Below are positions 20,254-30,917 of a DNA stretch of 64,000 nucleotides, piece after piece. The DNA lies in NCBI GenBank assembly GCA_963556255.1, contig OY744617.1, forward strand, positions 30,607,566-30,671,565, written 5' to 3'. The stretch is from Allolobophora icterica. Lineage: Eukaryota > Annelida > Clitellata > Crassiclitellata > Lumbricidae. Numbering within the stretch: position 1 is the stretch's first letter; every line of letters begins with the position of its first letter. A model generated the notes under the pieces. That model searched no databases. It had not been told where the DNA came from and saw only the letters and a list, made by a program, of their open reading frames with translations. The translations under genes were made by a program, and so were the position numbers.

Positions 20254-22174
20254 TAGGGTGGCACTCAAAAAATAAATTTCAAATTCTTACCTTCCCACCC
20301 CTTAATTCTGTTCATTTTACACAAAGATTGAAGCACACAAAGTTTTGGAACATTAAAACAACATTTACTGGTAGCTCAACAAAGTCATAATTTGAATATT
20401 TTGTATTTATTATGCAGCTGATTTGCAGCATTGCGACAAATTAGTGAAATGTTAAATTTGACTTTTCTATAATGTACAGTTGTTCACTATGGAAGTAAAC
20501 TTTTACCTTCCCAAGTTTCCATGTTCCATTGTTCCCACTACGTTAGTCAATATTGGTTATTATATCAGTAAGACAGAACACAACTTTTTGAAACATTTCA
20601 GTAAATTATTGACTGGTGCTTTAACATTGAACAATGTCAAAGTTTGATACTTTTTAATGAAGTGTCTGACTGCAAAGTTAATGTCCGAGCAGAGTTGTTT
20701 TGTTGGCATTAGGAAAGGTCTGCCGATGCTTCTCTACCACCTGCAACAGGTACTGCTTCTGCTCCTCCTGGTTGGTGATGACACTGTTGAACGACTGGAC
20801 AAGTGCTGCACAGCGCTCCGCTGTATCGTTCACCACCTTCAACCCTTTGAGCTTCTTCTCAGCTTCAGTATAGGCGTCATTATTTTCGCATGTGCTGGGA
20901 TCGTGTATAAGGAAGTCTTGCGGGATGTCAAGAGCAGTGAACAGTGTACTGGTGTGTTGAGACACGAAGTCACACAGCTGTTTGTCTTTTATGTCTGCTG
21001 CCGTGAGAACTATGCGCCGAGGATGGTCTGGGTATCCGGTCTTTCTCAGAGCCGCAACCATTGCTATCTTCATTTCAACCGGCATATTGGGATCGAAATA
21101 CGCAAGCCCTATAAGAACTTCACTCAAGTACCACAAATGACCCGAGAATGTGAAATTGCTTCATTTGTCTCCCCGTAGCTGTACAAGTAGCGTAGTAGAA
21201 GTTGCAAATCATTCCGTGGTGCTGATGTAGCACTCGCACATGTGTACCATGCCTTCAAATACAGCTTCAGCACAAAGATGCAGAACTCTCCAAGTGCAGA
21301 TAGTTCACGTGCTTTCAACTTGAATTGCGAGCGGAATATGAATATCTTCAGACTGTAAATGAGCTTTGCAATCCAACTGGCCCTGTGAATTGCTCCAGGC
21401 GCATGGAATGAACATCCACCGATTCTGCTCCAAGGAATACTAGAGACAGTTGTAACAGCTCATGGTAGTCATCTCTGGGCTGAAACTGGACTAGCTGGTG
21501 CTGGATGGATAGGATCAGCTCGTCTCTAGTGGGGTTCAGAACCAGTGCAATAGACTGCACTTTCAACCCATTCTCATATGATGATCGATCAACTGAGTTC
21601 CAGTATTCAACAAACCATTGACAGAGCTGGATGTTAAGTCCACTAGACGGTCATCGTATCAAAAACTTTCCCTACGATGAGCTCCATGATAGGATGCCTG
21701 CATGCTAGGCTTATGAGGTTCTTGCCCATCTTCTGTTCCAACAGTACACAAGCTTCAGCATAGGCTCCAGTGTTTCTAGCTGTGGAAGCAACACTTGGCC
21801 TAGCGATTTATGAGGGATTAGCTGAATTTGTAATATTTTCCACTAGTATATTATCACTGTAGGCACTCATGCAGCAAAGAGAAAAGATTATAAATAAAAT
21901 CTACTGAATGGTAACAATACTAATCAGTAAGCAAACAGCCCTGATTCTTAACATGAAATTAAATGAATCACAACACAACATTTTATCGACATTGGCAATT
22001 TACGGAACAGACTATTGCTAAGTATCAATTGCTGTATTGAGCTACCAGTCAATATTATTATTTGTTAATGCAACTTTTACCAGTTACTATGGATCCCATA
22101 ATGAACAAAATTAGAGGGTGGCATATGAAGAAAATGTAAAAAAGTTTTTCACACAGTGCTGGATTGCCACCCTA
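20254..22174 (-). mobile_element. TAGGGTGG-ended DNA transposon, copy 1
   Basis: Ends TAGGGTGGCACTC and GATTGCCACCCTA are inverted repeats, flanked by identical 8-bp duplications CTCTCCAT (20,246-20,253 and 22,175-22,182). A decayed transposase-like gene lies on the minus strand. Together with the element at 59,116 it defines a family whose superfamily I cannot name. An 8-bp duplication fits hAT, P-like and some other groups. Confidence 0.9.
20678..21770 (-). pseudogene. Decayed transposase-like gene of TAGGGTGG element
   Basis: Minus-strand pieces in order: LLEQKMGKNLISLACRHPI (near 21,760-21,690), RDDYHELLQLSLVFLG (21,500-21,440), SLKIFIFRSQFKL (near 21,350-21,310), FCIFVLKLYLKAWYTCASAT, then an open frame 21,136-20,678 with VLIGLAYFDPNMPVEMK, LKVVNDTAERCAALV and QKQYLLQVVEKHRQTFP. 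The same blocks occur in the transposon at 59,116. Frameshifts separate the pieces. I recall similar unnamed proteins in other invertebrates but cannot assign catalytic residues. Confidence 0.65.
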
Positions 22175-22182
22175 CTCTCCAT

Positions 22183-22440
22183 GCTCTCTCTTCCCCCCTC
22201 TTCGGTCTGCGGACCGCCTTGATCTCCTTGTCCCTCGGGCTAGGACTCCGATGACTCAGCATCGGGCTTTTGCCATGCATCGCCCTTCCTTATGAAATGA
22301 CTTGCCCCCTTACTCCGTAGCAAGATATTGTTTGGGATCTCGCCCTCTTCTCTTTGCTGCCTGAAGACCTTCCTATACCCACGGGACTGTCACGCTGAGA
22401 GCGCTTCTGACTAGTCTATGCTGTGAGCGGTGCTTTATTA
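22183..22440 (+). pseudogene. L2/CR1-group RT C-terminal relic, 3' part
   Basis: Resumes after the transposon: ADRLDLLVPRARTPMTQHRA, then FAMHRPSL and NDLPP. This is the WN-x-LP tail of the L2-like protein. It ends near GGTGCTTTATTAGTTTAAT. Confidence 0.8.
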
Positions 22441-22842
22441 GTTTAATAACCATATATGATATGATACATGATATGATACCACTTGACATAAAGCAATTGG
22501 TTTACAATCATCAATAGAAAATTAGAGTGTTCAGATAATCTCTCAGAAGTCCCTCCCCTTCTCCAATTGGGTAAGTACGGGCGAAGAACATGTTGTGAGT
22601 AGTAGCAGTTTCAGTTTAACGACGCTGTGTCATAACAAAGATGATTAGCGTCTCCCTCCTCCTTTATCCAGGCTTGGGACTGGCACTGTCAGAATACGAA
22701 CAGTGGCGGAGTTACATGTTGTGAGTTTGAGGCTACTGCTTAAATAGCCGATCATATACCAAGCGAGCGAGATCATTTCCAGCCTGGATGGACAGAGGGA
22801 GACAGTCGAATCTGCGCATTCGCAATAAGATCCTGTCTACTC
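22441..22842. other. No recognised gene
   Basis: Contains GTTTAACGACGCTG and GTCTCCCTCCTCC phrases that look like dispersed-repeat sequence, but no element boundaries are visible. The last 13 bp before the target duplication match 13,863 onward. Confidence 0.35.
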
Positions 22843-22846
22843 TTAC

Positions 22847-24251
22847 TGTAACGAATTGTTACAAGCATTAAGTATATTACTTTCACTAAGATTGCGAAGT
22901 CAATGTTATTCGCTAGAGGCCACTGCGGTAGTGCTGTACAGTGCATGCCAGCCGTAGATCTGTGGTATGCGAGTCAACCAATGGGAAGACGTCACGTTTT
23001 CTGTGCTTGTTCGTGATTGGCTAGAGGTTAGCACGTGTGAACCTTTGCGCCCTTTTTTCGTGGCCTGTATGCAGTTTCAGCCTAGAAGTGAACGAGGAAG
23101 GAAGGAATCGGTGTCCTTAGAGCTAAAATTAGCGTGAAATGTTCTTAACTGCGCAATAAGGAATTTTACGATTAAAACGATGGAAATTGTCGAAAGTCGG
23201 GGATAATATTTCATCGTAACTACATATTTGAAGATCGGGCGTCGAATTTATCGACGGGCGTTCGATATTTCTTCGAATTTGGGGAATTATGGAAAATTAC
23301 CGGGAGGCCATGTTTTCGATCGAAGTGGTGCAACGGAGCTCCAGTGACCTTTGATAACCTTGACATGGATTGATATTTACTGGATTTGACCGGGATCGCA
23401 AATATTGGCAATTGGGAAGAATATATCTTGGAAGTTCAGGGAGTACAACCCTTACTCTTTTGAGTCGTATATTGAAATCTCCAGCGATACTTAGAGATAT
23501 GATCGTTAGATTAGATACGTATAAATTTGTTGTGAGGCGATAAGACGATAAGTTAAGTTCATGTGCTATATAAATGTACACGTTAACTTAGTCAGGAAAC
23601 ATACAGCGATAGATAAGTCGATAGTTTAGATTTACTTGTGCTATATAAATGTCAATGAACATATGGCGATAGTATAAGACGATAATTTCATTTCTGTTTC
23701 ATTAAATAATTATAATGGAAGAAGAGATTTTATCTGAACATGAAACTAGTCGAATAGGCGACATATTGGAAAGGGTGGTAGAAACCCAGGGAAAGATTGT
23801 AGAGCGCCAGACAAATCAGGAAACTCTTATAAGTTCATTATTCGAATCTCAACAGACCTTCATGGAAACTCAACGAGTATTTATGGAGCGCCTGTTAACA
23901 GATAGGGTCCCTGAGAGAAGAGAGCAGAAGGAAGAAATAAAGTCTGTTGTGAGAGCGCCGAACCCTAGTGAGGGCTTGACACTAAGCCCTGCTGCGCCAG
24001 CAACGGATGCCGCGTACATGCCACTCGTCATCCATGGTAGAAGAATGCCTCAGGGACCTAGTATAGTGCAACCGGATGTGAAGCCTCGCTCTCGTCCTAG
24101 TAAGAAAAGGCGACAGCGGTTGCAGCAGATAGAGAGAAGAGAACAGGCCCACAGCGCCAGCAAGTTGGGTTCAAAACCAGGGCTTGTATACTCTTCAGAT
24201 GTTCTCTCACAACAGCGCGGGCAGTCGCTAGAGGGCGACGCGCACGCGACA
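22847..24251 (+). repeat. 5' LTR (1,405 bp)
   Basis: Begins TGTAACGAATTGTTACA, an almost palindromic start, and ends ACGCGACA two bases before the primer-binding site. It contains two TATA-like boxes and, unusually, the start codon and first 179 codons of the Gag ORF. Identical in length to the 3' LTR. Confidence 0.95.
23566..23650 (+). promoter_or_regulatory. Two TATA-like boxes in the 5' LTR
   Basis: CTATATAAATG occurs at 23,566 and again at 23,641, within an imperfect roughly 75-bp direct repeat. The second lies 74 bp upstream of the Gag ATG. If it sets the RNA start, the U5 side of the LTR is translated. Confidence 0.55.
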
Positions 24252-26885
24252 CTTGGTACCAGAATCGGGCTTAGAACTAGAGAAGATTTGGTTAGAACTA
24301 GAGAAGATTTGGTTAGAACTAGAGAAGAAACGAAGCCAGCCTACTATACAGAAGATAATGAAATTTTCTATAGGATGGATAGGATAAACTTAATGGACTT
24401 AGGACCAGCAGAGTTAGAAAATAAAATGTTTAACTGGGCTATGCCTACACAAACAGAGATAGAACTAAATTCTGCTTCAGACGCGGATGCAATTGAGAGT
24501 CTCAGTGAAACTAATAGTACAGACTCTGATGTTAGTAATGCTAGGTCAACACATAATGTAGATACTAAGGTTAACCCAGTAGGTGTAGATCAAAGGAATA
24601 TACGATCATATACTAACCTGGAGTTTTCAGTTGCAGGTGTTGGTCAAAGCTTGGGAGAAGAGTCTCGACGGCCAACAGTACGAGAAGACTTGGTTTCTCA
24701 AGTCTCTCAAGGGGAAAGAACAGGCAGAGATGCGCATCCCAGTCGTCAGGTACCTGTCGACATGAGAGCGGCCACCTTGCCTAGAACTTGGACAGAAACA
24801 AGGCCTACAGTTGGACAAGTCAGTTGGAGCCAAGATGAACGACTTCCAATGACGAATATTCCTGTTTACGCCATGCCATCTGAGCCAAGAGTAGTAACAC
24901 TTTCTCAGCATCTACCTTCGTCGTCGCTGACTATGCCTCGATCTACTGGTGGACAAATCGAATCTTTGATGATGCCGTCAAAAGTCGCAGCGTCTTTTCC
25001 TCCTCAGTATGTTAGTATTGTTGATGCAGGGGAAATGAATAAGTCAAGCAACATGTTTATGCTTATGCCTGTTCATACTCCAGACATTAATGAGCCTCGG
25101 ATATCCACAGCTGCCTCAATGTCCAGACCGGAAGTTGTTTGCAACATGGAGCCAAAGCCTCAACAGGTAATGCTATGTTATGGTCCGTCGAATGTGCAAC
25201 CTAGTCTGATGGAAAAGCAAGAAGCAAATGTTAAACTTGCGAGCGATGTGAAACCTGACTCTAACTTTCAGAAGATGATGCTTCAGAAAATAGTGACGTC
25301 AGTGGCAACGCAAACTGTTGTTCCTGATGACTGTTTAATCGCAATGGAGAATAAACCGGTTGTGGCTAAAGTTAAACAAGCTGCAACGGGAGAAACTATT
25401 TCTACTGCGGAAGCTACGGTGAAGCCAATTCTAACGTCTACCTCGACGAATGCAACACCGGAGAGAAGTAGACAATGGATTAAGCTTGGTGGTTACAATG
25501 GTCGAACCCCAATAGAAGCTTTTCTTCGAAAATTTGAGGTGTGTTCGAGAAATAATGGTTGGACAGATGAAGAGAAATTAAACCAGTTAACGTGTTCTTT
25601 AACAGAACCGGCAAATCAGCTTTTATGGGAATTCGACTCTGCTACTATGGTTACCTGGTCGGACTTGGTTAAGAAACTTCGATCTCGTTACGGAAGTGCA
25701 GAGCAAGCTGCGTTATATCAGACTCAATTGAGCACAAGAAGACAGAAAGATGGAGAAGATCTTGGAAGCTTAGTTCAGGGCATTCGAAGACTGCTAACTT
25801 TGGCATACCCTGGACCACCGTCGCAACATAGTGAAACTATTGCGATACGTGCTTTCGTGGATGCCTTAAAAGATAAAGAATTAGCCTTGAAGCTACGTGA
25901 ACGCGAGCCAGAGACACTTGATCAAGCGTACAAACTTGCTTTGCGTTTAGAAGGCTATTCTCGAGTTGATAAGGACAGTTCAGATCATCATGAACGTCGA
26001 CCGGCTCGGGTACAAGCGATGAAGGAAAATGATCCGAATTTAGCGTCGCTTCGTCAACTTTTGGAAACACAACAGAAGAGGTTGGAGAAAATGGAGAAAA
26101 CTTTGGAGTCTATACAAAATTCGTCAGCCTTTAGAATTCCTCCTCCTCCTTTTCAGCCGCAAGCTCAACGAGAAGTTCCGCCTCGTTGGAGAATGGAAGG
26201 TGCAACCAGTTATTTCGATAGTGGACAAAGGCAAGACAATCGAAAGTCATGGCGGTCTACCAAGCTCTGCTTTGAGTGCAATCAACCCGGACATTTGGCC
26301 ATGTCATGTCCGTTTCGACAGAATGTTCCGACCGATGTAGATGGAACTCCGAACCAACAAGAACCGGCAAGCAATCGACATATTCAGGGATGTAGCAATG
26401 CCTATCTCTCGTTGACTGTGAATGGAAAGCCTACCTTTGCATTACTGGACACAGGGAGTGAATTGTCCTTGACTCCAGCATCGTTGGTACGTAAAGAGGA
26501 TATGAAAGAATCTCGACAGTTCGTTAGAACGGCAAATGGTTCTGAAATCCGTGTATTGGGCGAAGTTACTCTTAATTGTACGGTGGACAATTTCTCTTTT
26601 GAAGTCAAGTGTTTTGCCACTGAACAAGTTACAGAGCTTATCATTGGAATGGACTGGATGGAGCAAAATAATGTTCTATGGAACCTCGGAGCGAGGTGGG
26701 TTCAGGTTCAAGGTCACACTATTCCTATCCAAGGTCGACGTCAAGTAGTAGCCTGTCGGAGGATAGCAGTGGCTAACGACGTGAAAGTGCCTGTTCGAAG
26801 TGAAATGGATAGTAGAAAACGCTCGATCCAGATTCAAAGACATACTCGACCTACTCAAAGAATCTATGGAGCTTTTACATGCTAG
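23715..26885 (+). CDS. gag: Gag-protease polyprotein of LTR element
   Basis: A 1,056-residue ORF. Residues 1-80 are Glu/Gln-rich and probably coiled-coil. Residues about 580-760 (QWIKLGGYNGRTPIEAFL, then LLWEFDSATMVTWSDLVKKL) resemble the retrotransposon Gag core. A CCHC knuckle CFECNQPGHLAMSC lies at residues 852-865. A retropepsin-like domain has ALLDTGSELSL (Asp912) and LIIGMDWMEQN. The frame then runs briefly into pol-like sequence and stops, because RT onward is deleted. The ATG lies 868 bp into the LTR, and the frame crosses the LTR end (codon 179) and the primer site. A 24-bp unit encoding RTREDLV is repeated at about 24,276-24,330. Gag should package element RNA, and the protease should mature it. 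Confidence 0.9.
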   Translation: MEEEILSEHETSRIGDILERVVETQGKIVERQTNQETLISSLFESQQTFMETQRVFMERLLTDRVPERREQKEEIKSVVRAPNPSEGLTLSPAAPATDAAYMPLVIHGRRMPQGPSIVQPDVKPRSRPSKKRRQRLQQIERREQAHSASKLGSKPGLVYSSDVLSQQRGQSLEGDAHATLGTRIGLRTREDLVRTREDLVRTREETKPAYYTEDNEIFYRMDRINLMDLGPAELENKMFNWAMPTQTEIELNSASDADAIESLSETNSTDSDVSNARSTHNVDTKVNPVGVDQRNIRSYTNLEFSVAGVGQSLGEESRRPTVREDLVSQVSQGERTGRDAHPSRQVPVDMRAATLPRTWTETRPTVGQVSWSQDERLPMTNIPVYAMPSEPRVVTLSQHLPSSSLTMPRSTGGQIESLMMPSKVAASFPPQYVSIVDAGEMNKSSNMFMLMPVHTPDINEPRISTAASMSRPEVVCNMEPKPQQVMLCYGPSNVQPSLMEKQEANVKLASDVKPDSNFQKMMLQKIVTSVATQTVVPDDCLIAMENKPVVAKVKQAATGETISTAEATVKPILTSTSTNATPERSRQWIKLGGYNGRTPIEAFLRKFEVCSRNNGWTDEEKLNQLTCSLTEPANQLLWEFDSATMVTWSDLVKKLRSRYGSAEQAALYQTQLSTRRQKDGEDLGSLVQGIRRLLTLAYPGPPSQHSETIAIRAFVDALKDKELALKLREREPETLDQAYKLALRLEGYSRVDKDSSDHHERRPARVQAMKENDPNLASLRQLLETQQKRLEKMEKTLESIQNSSAFRIPPPPFQPQAQREVPPRWRMEGATSYFDSGQRQDNRKSWRSTKLCFECNQPGHLAMSCPFRQNVPTDVDGTPNQQEPASNRHIQGCSNAYLSLTVNGKPTFALLDTGSELSLTPASLVRKEDMKESRQFVRTANGSEIRVLGEVTLNCTVDNFSFEVKCFATEQVTELIIGMDWMEQNNVLWNLGARWVQVQGHTIPIQGRRQVVACRRIAVANDVKVPVRSEMDSRKRSIQIQRHTRPTQRIYGAFTC
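24254..24277 (+). other. Primer-binding site, tRNA-Leu type
   Basis: Starts TGGTACCAG two bases after the LTR and shows a further GGG-TT-GAAC pattern. By eye 19 of 24 positions fit the complement of a eukaryotic tRNA-Leu(UAA) 3' end. It is inside the Gag reading frame. Confidence 0.75.
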
Positions 26886-26960
26886 AACCGGGTGGCGTTC
26901 TTCTCAAAATCCACGAGAATGGGATGCGCATCTGCCTTCTGCATCTGCCGTTGTCGAGGG
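26800..26960 (+). pseudogene. Integrase remnant of deleted pol
   Basis: A second frame contains SSQNPREWDAHLPSASA, resembling the REWD-x-HLP segment near the end of Ty3/gypsy integrase. It lies directly after the truncated protease region, so several kilobases of pol are missing between them. Confidence 0.55.
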
Positions 26961-27641
26961 GGGTATACTGCGACACAGAAATAAAAGAATTAAATTGCTT
27001 ATTGTGAAATCATTGCTTTATGAATATGGTTGCTTTGTTAATTGCAATTGTATCTCTTGCATTGTGAATTGTGTGTGTTGGAGCATATTTTTTTATATAT
27101 CGCTGTAGGTCTAGAGTTAATTAAGAAACCGGTAAGGTACATGTAAGGTTGACATTGTATAAGTATGAGATAAGGTAAGGAGATTTGAGAGTGATGTATT
27201 GTAATAATGCCACCACCCTGTGCCTGTCACTAGAGAGTTGGTATAATGTGACATTCATAAGGATTTAGTTTTGTAAGTCTAGTTCTGCGCCGCTTAATGG
27301 CGACCATTTTTGAAAGGAGCGAGATGCTATGTCTCTTAGTTTTATTTTGATGAATAGGTGTTTACTTTATTGCTAGTATAAATTTGTTAAGCTATTGTAC
27401 TTTGCTTAATAGAACAGTCTTACCTTAGCTTGACATTAGTTGTGTAGGAGCTCTTCTGCTTCTGATGTAATGGTAGTAGACATTGTTGACTTCTCGCAGG
27501 ATTGAGTGATGCTTATGAAACCTTGCTGTTAACTAGTATCGATGTTGTAGTTAAGGAACATTGTACTAAAATCTGGAGATTTCCTGGATGACTCTGGGAT
27601 TGTTCCCAGCAAATTTCCAGAGTGTCCGGAAATTTGAGCGA
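26961..27641. other. 3' untranslated region of the LTR element
   Basis: AT-rich, no ORF of note. A GAGGGGGGTA run at about 26,957 could be a second or ancestral polypurine tract. Confidence 0.5.
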
Positions 27642-27653
27642 AGTGGGGAAGGG
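27642..27653 (+). other. Polypurine tract
   Basis: Purine-rich AGTGGGGAAGGG immediately precedes the TG of the 3' LTR, as expected for the plus-strand primer. Confidence 0.75.
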
Positions 27654-29058
27654 TGTAACGAATTGTTACAAGCCTTAAGTATATTACTTTCACTAAGATT
27701 GCGAAGTCAATGTTATTCGCTAGAGGCCACTGCGGTAGTGCTGTACAGTGCATGCCAGCCGTAGATCTGTGGTATGCGAGTCAACCAATGGGAAGACGTC
27801 ACGTTTTCTGTGCTTGTTCGTGATTGGCTAGAGGTTAGCACGTGTGAACCTTTGCGCCCTTTTTTCGTGGCCTGTATGCAGTTTCAGCCTAGAAGTGAAC
27901 GAGGAAGGAAGGAATCGGTGTCCTTAGAGCTAAAATTAGCGTGAAATGTTCTTTAACTGCACAATAAGGAATTTTACGATTAAACCGATGGAAATTGTCG
28001 AAAGTCGGGGATAATATTTCATCGTAACTACATATTTGAAGATCGGGCGTCGAATTTATCGACGGGTGTTCGATATTTCTTCGAATTTGGGGAATTATGG
28101 AAAATTACCGGGAGGCCATGTTTTCGATCGAAGTGGTGCAACGGAGCTCCAGTGACCTTTGATAACCTTGACATGGATTGATATTTACTGGATTTGACCG
28201 GGATCGCAAATATTGGCAATTGGGAAGAATATATCTTGGAAGTTCAGGGAGTACAACCCTTACTCTTTTGAGTCGTATATTGAAATCTCCAGCGATACTT
28301 AGAGATATGATCGTTAGATTAGATACGTATAAATTTGTTGTGAGGCGATAAGACGATAGGTTAAGTTCATGTGCTATATAAATGTACACGTTAACTTAGT
28401 CAGGAAACATACAGCGATAGATAAGTCGATAGTTTAGATTTACTTGTGCTATATAAATGTCAATGAACATATGGCGATAGTATAAGACGATAATTTCATT
28501 TCTGTTTCATTAAATAATTATAATGGAAGAAGAGATTTTATCTGAACATGAAACTAGTCGAATAGGCGACATATTGGAAAGGGTGGTAGAAACCCAGGGA
28601 AAGATTGTAGAGCGCCAGACAAATCAGGAAACTCTTATAAGTTCATTATTCGAATCTCAACAGACCTTCATGGAAACTCAACGAGTATTTATGGAGCGCC
28701 TGTTAACAGATAGGGTCCCTGAGAGAAGAGAGCAGAAGGAAGAAATAAAATCTGTTGTGAGAGCGCGAACCCTAGTGAGGGCTTGACACTAAGCCCTGCT
28801 GCGCCAGCAACGGAAGCCGCGGACATGCCACTCGTCATCCATGGTAGAAGAATGCCTCAGGGACCTAGTATAGTGCAACCGGATGTGAAGCCTCGCTCTC
28901 GTCCTAGTAAGAAAAGGCGACAGCGGTTGCAGCAGATAGAGAGAAGAGAACAGGCCCACAGCGCCAGCAAGTTGGGTTCAAAACCAGGGCTTGTATACTC
29001 TTCAGATGTTCTCTCACAACAGCGCGGGCAGTCGCTAGAGGGCGACGCGCACGCGACA
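27654..29058 (+). repeat. 3' LTR (1,405 bp)
   Basis: Matches the 5' LTR throughout, including the Gag start. A one-base deletion near 28,767 (GAGCGCGAAC against GAGCGCCGAAC) shifts the frame after 80 codons. The frame is not needed in this position. Confidence 0.95.
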
Positions 29059-29913
29059 TTACTTTCACCTTGGCTCGTGTAGCCCCACTATGAGAGGGAA
29101 GCATACATTAATGAGGATAATGCGGTAGCTCTGGCTATGTGATGCAGTGTTGTCGATGGAGAGCCATGTGAACGAAGGACTTCCAGCGCATAGGTAACGT
29201 TGGATGACTCCTTATTTTTATTTTATTTTATTCTGATGCACTAGTGGATGGTTAGTTATCTACTTCCACTTCAGTGATAGGACATGTGATGATTTGCGTT
29301 TGAAATCAAGTTCAGGTAGCTGGATGCAAATGATGCTATGACTTGCTGCTTTCGTCAACACTTTGAGGTGGATACAAACTGTCCTACTTGAAAAGCTTCT
29401 TCGTTAAAATTAAAAACAAACTATTAAAAATTGTTTTCTCAGCTAGATGCCTTCTTTAGGGCGAAGTCACAAGAATTCACCTCATAACAATGTCGATAGA
29501 AAGCAGTTCGGTAAAAATAACAGCAACAGGAAATGACAGCCATTTTGGAGGCCTACGTTTTGACTATCGTTGAGCGTTTCATCACGAAAATGTTCCAGTT
29601 TAAAATCGCCTAGCCATAATATGCTTTGGGACATTATGCTACTTAATACAACAGCACCTAGCGAAAGAGTAAGCACAATATTGCAACATCTTAATGGTTT
29701 TTACCGTGATGGGGAATTTCTTATGTAAGCTATTAACAATGCGTCTAAAATATCGTCATCTTGCTTGCGTCCGAGGCATGCAGGCCTGCTGAGCTGCAGA
29801 TCCTGGTTTCGACGAAGCGAGTGGATAATTATTGCAGCCTATGCGGGTCTCTAGTCGGGTAATTTCGTCTGAGAATAGCGTATCTAGAAATGTACCGAAG
29901 AAGAGGAATGGCC
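29059..29913 (+). repeat. Second segmental duplication, copy 2
   Basis: Uninterrupted counterpart of the split pieces at 13,876-19,262. It shows the empty sites for the hAT element (near 29,253), the L2-like fragment (near 29,610) and the composite L2/CR1 block (near 29,772). Confidence 0.85.
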
Positions 29914-30917
29914 ATTCGCCCTCAGACACCGAATTTTAGGAAAATTGGAGTCTCCAACACTTCGTACCTACGACTCCCTCTCAGGAAAGCTTGATGGACT
30001 GCTCTTCTTCTTCTCCTAATCTGGTGCCTGAGTCTAGGCCTCTTAGATACATGAAAATTCTGAAGACAGGTTGCGGGAAAGTAAGTAAGTAATTTATTTG
30101 CCACCAAATGAAACAAACACAGTAATAATACATATACAGTTGCAGTGGCAGGCTACCGGAGAAGTCTTGTAGGACTCATCTCGCCGATCGCCCAAATAAT
30201 ACAAATCATTATAACACAAAAATAAGTAAATAAGTAAAACGAAAGAGGTCGGACTTTCTCCTTGACCTAAACGACGTCACGGAATTTGCAGAGCGAACAG
30301 AACAGAGAAACCCAGCATCCATCTGGTACTGGTTACATCAAGGGCATTCTTCGCGCTGTTATCAGGATGAACTAAGCATCAAACGGTGGTCGCTTCCAGA
30401 AACCATTGTCAAAGTTACAGTCCTTTGGATAATCCAGATAGCAAATTGCAATGTAATGAGGAAGGAACTAAGAAAAATAAGTTTGATAACTAATCTGCAT
30501 TTTTGAAGACTGTCTTTAAACGGATGTTTTGATTCAGGGGGAAGCAAGTGCAATATCTAGTGCCGCGTCTTTTACATTTTACATTAGATTGTTTAGTACA
30601 TATTTTAGTTTTTTTTTCAGTAAAAAGTTTTTGGCCAGAAGAACGTGATTCAGTGAGTTGAATTACCATTCTTTCAATAGTATGTTTTATTAAATGATTT
30701 GTCTGTTGGTCGTTGGATTGGAAACAAGAGCTTCATATTGCAATCAGATGAATCTAGACAGCCTACTAAACATGATTGTTCGAAATGTGATTGATAAAGG
30801 TGATTGATGGACTTGATATGTTCTTCTTGATTACGGTTCTTCTTTCTGCTGCTGCTGATGATGATGATCATGACGATGATGATGATTATGCAGAATTGTA
30901 GATGTTTTTCATTTAGG
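29914..30917. other. Intergenic or 5' region of the Mab-21-like gene
   Basis: 30,083-30,250 begins with AAGTAAGTAAGTAATTTATT and may be a reversed LINE 3' end. The remainder has no coding signal. TTTTTCATTTAG at 30,906-30,917 would serve as a splice acceptor just before the likely first ATG. A short ATG/ATC repeat (30,855-30,893) lies upstream. Confidence 0.45.

Larger units (their letters stand above)
22847..29058 (+). mobile_element. LTR retrotransposon, pol-deleted
   Basis: Starts TGTAACG and ends GCGACA, flanked by TTAC on both sides (22,843-22,846 and 29,059-29,062). The paralogous empty site near 13,864-13,880 reads through CTACTCTTTTACTTTCACC. Two 1,405-bp LTRs differ at about ten positions (under 1 per cent by eye), so the insertion is young. 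Internal features are a primer-binding site, a Gag-protease ORF, a short integrase remnant and a polypurine tract. RT, RNase H and most of integrase are missing. A Ty3/gypsy affiliation is inferred from the CCHC-protease order and the integrase remnant. Confidence 0.95.

Noticed and set aside
27654..29058. Second, truncated LTR element in tandem
   Set aside because: I first read the repeat of the Gag start as a separate element. The TTAC duplications, the CA end at 29,058, the PBS after 24,251 and the empty site at 13,864 show that it is the 3' LTR.
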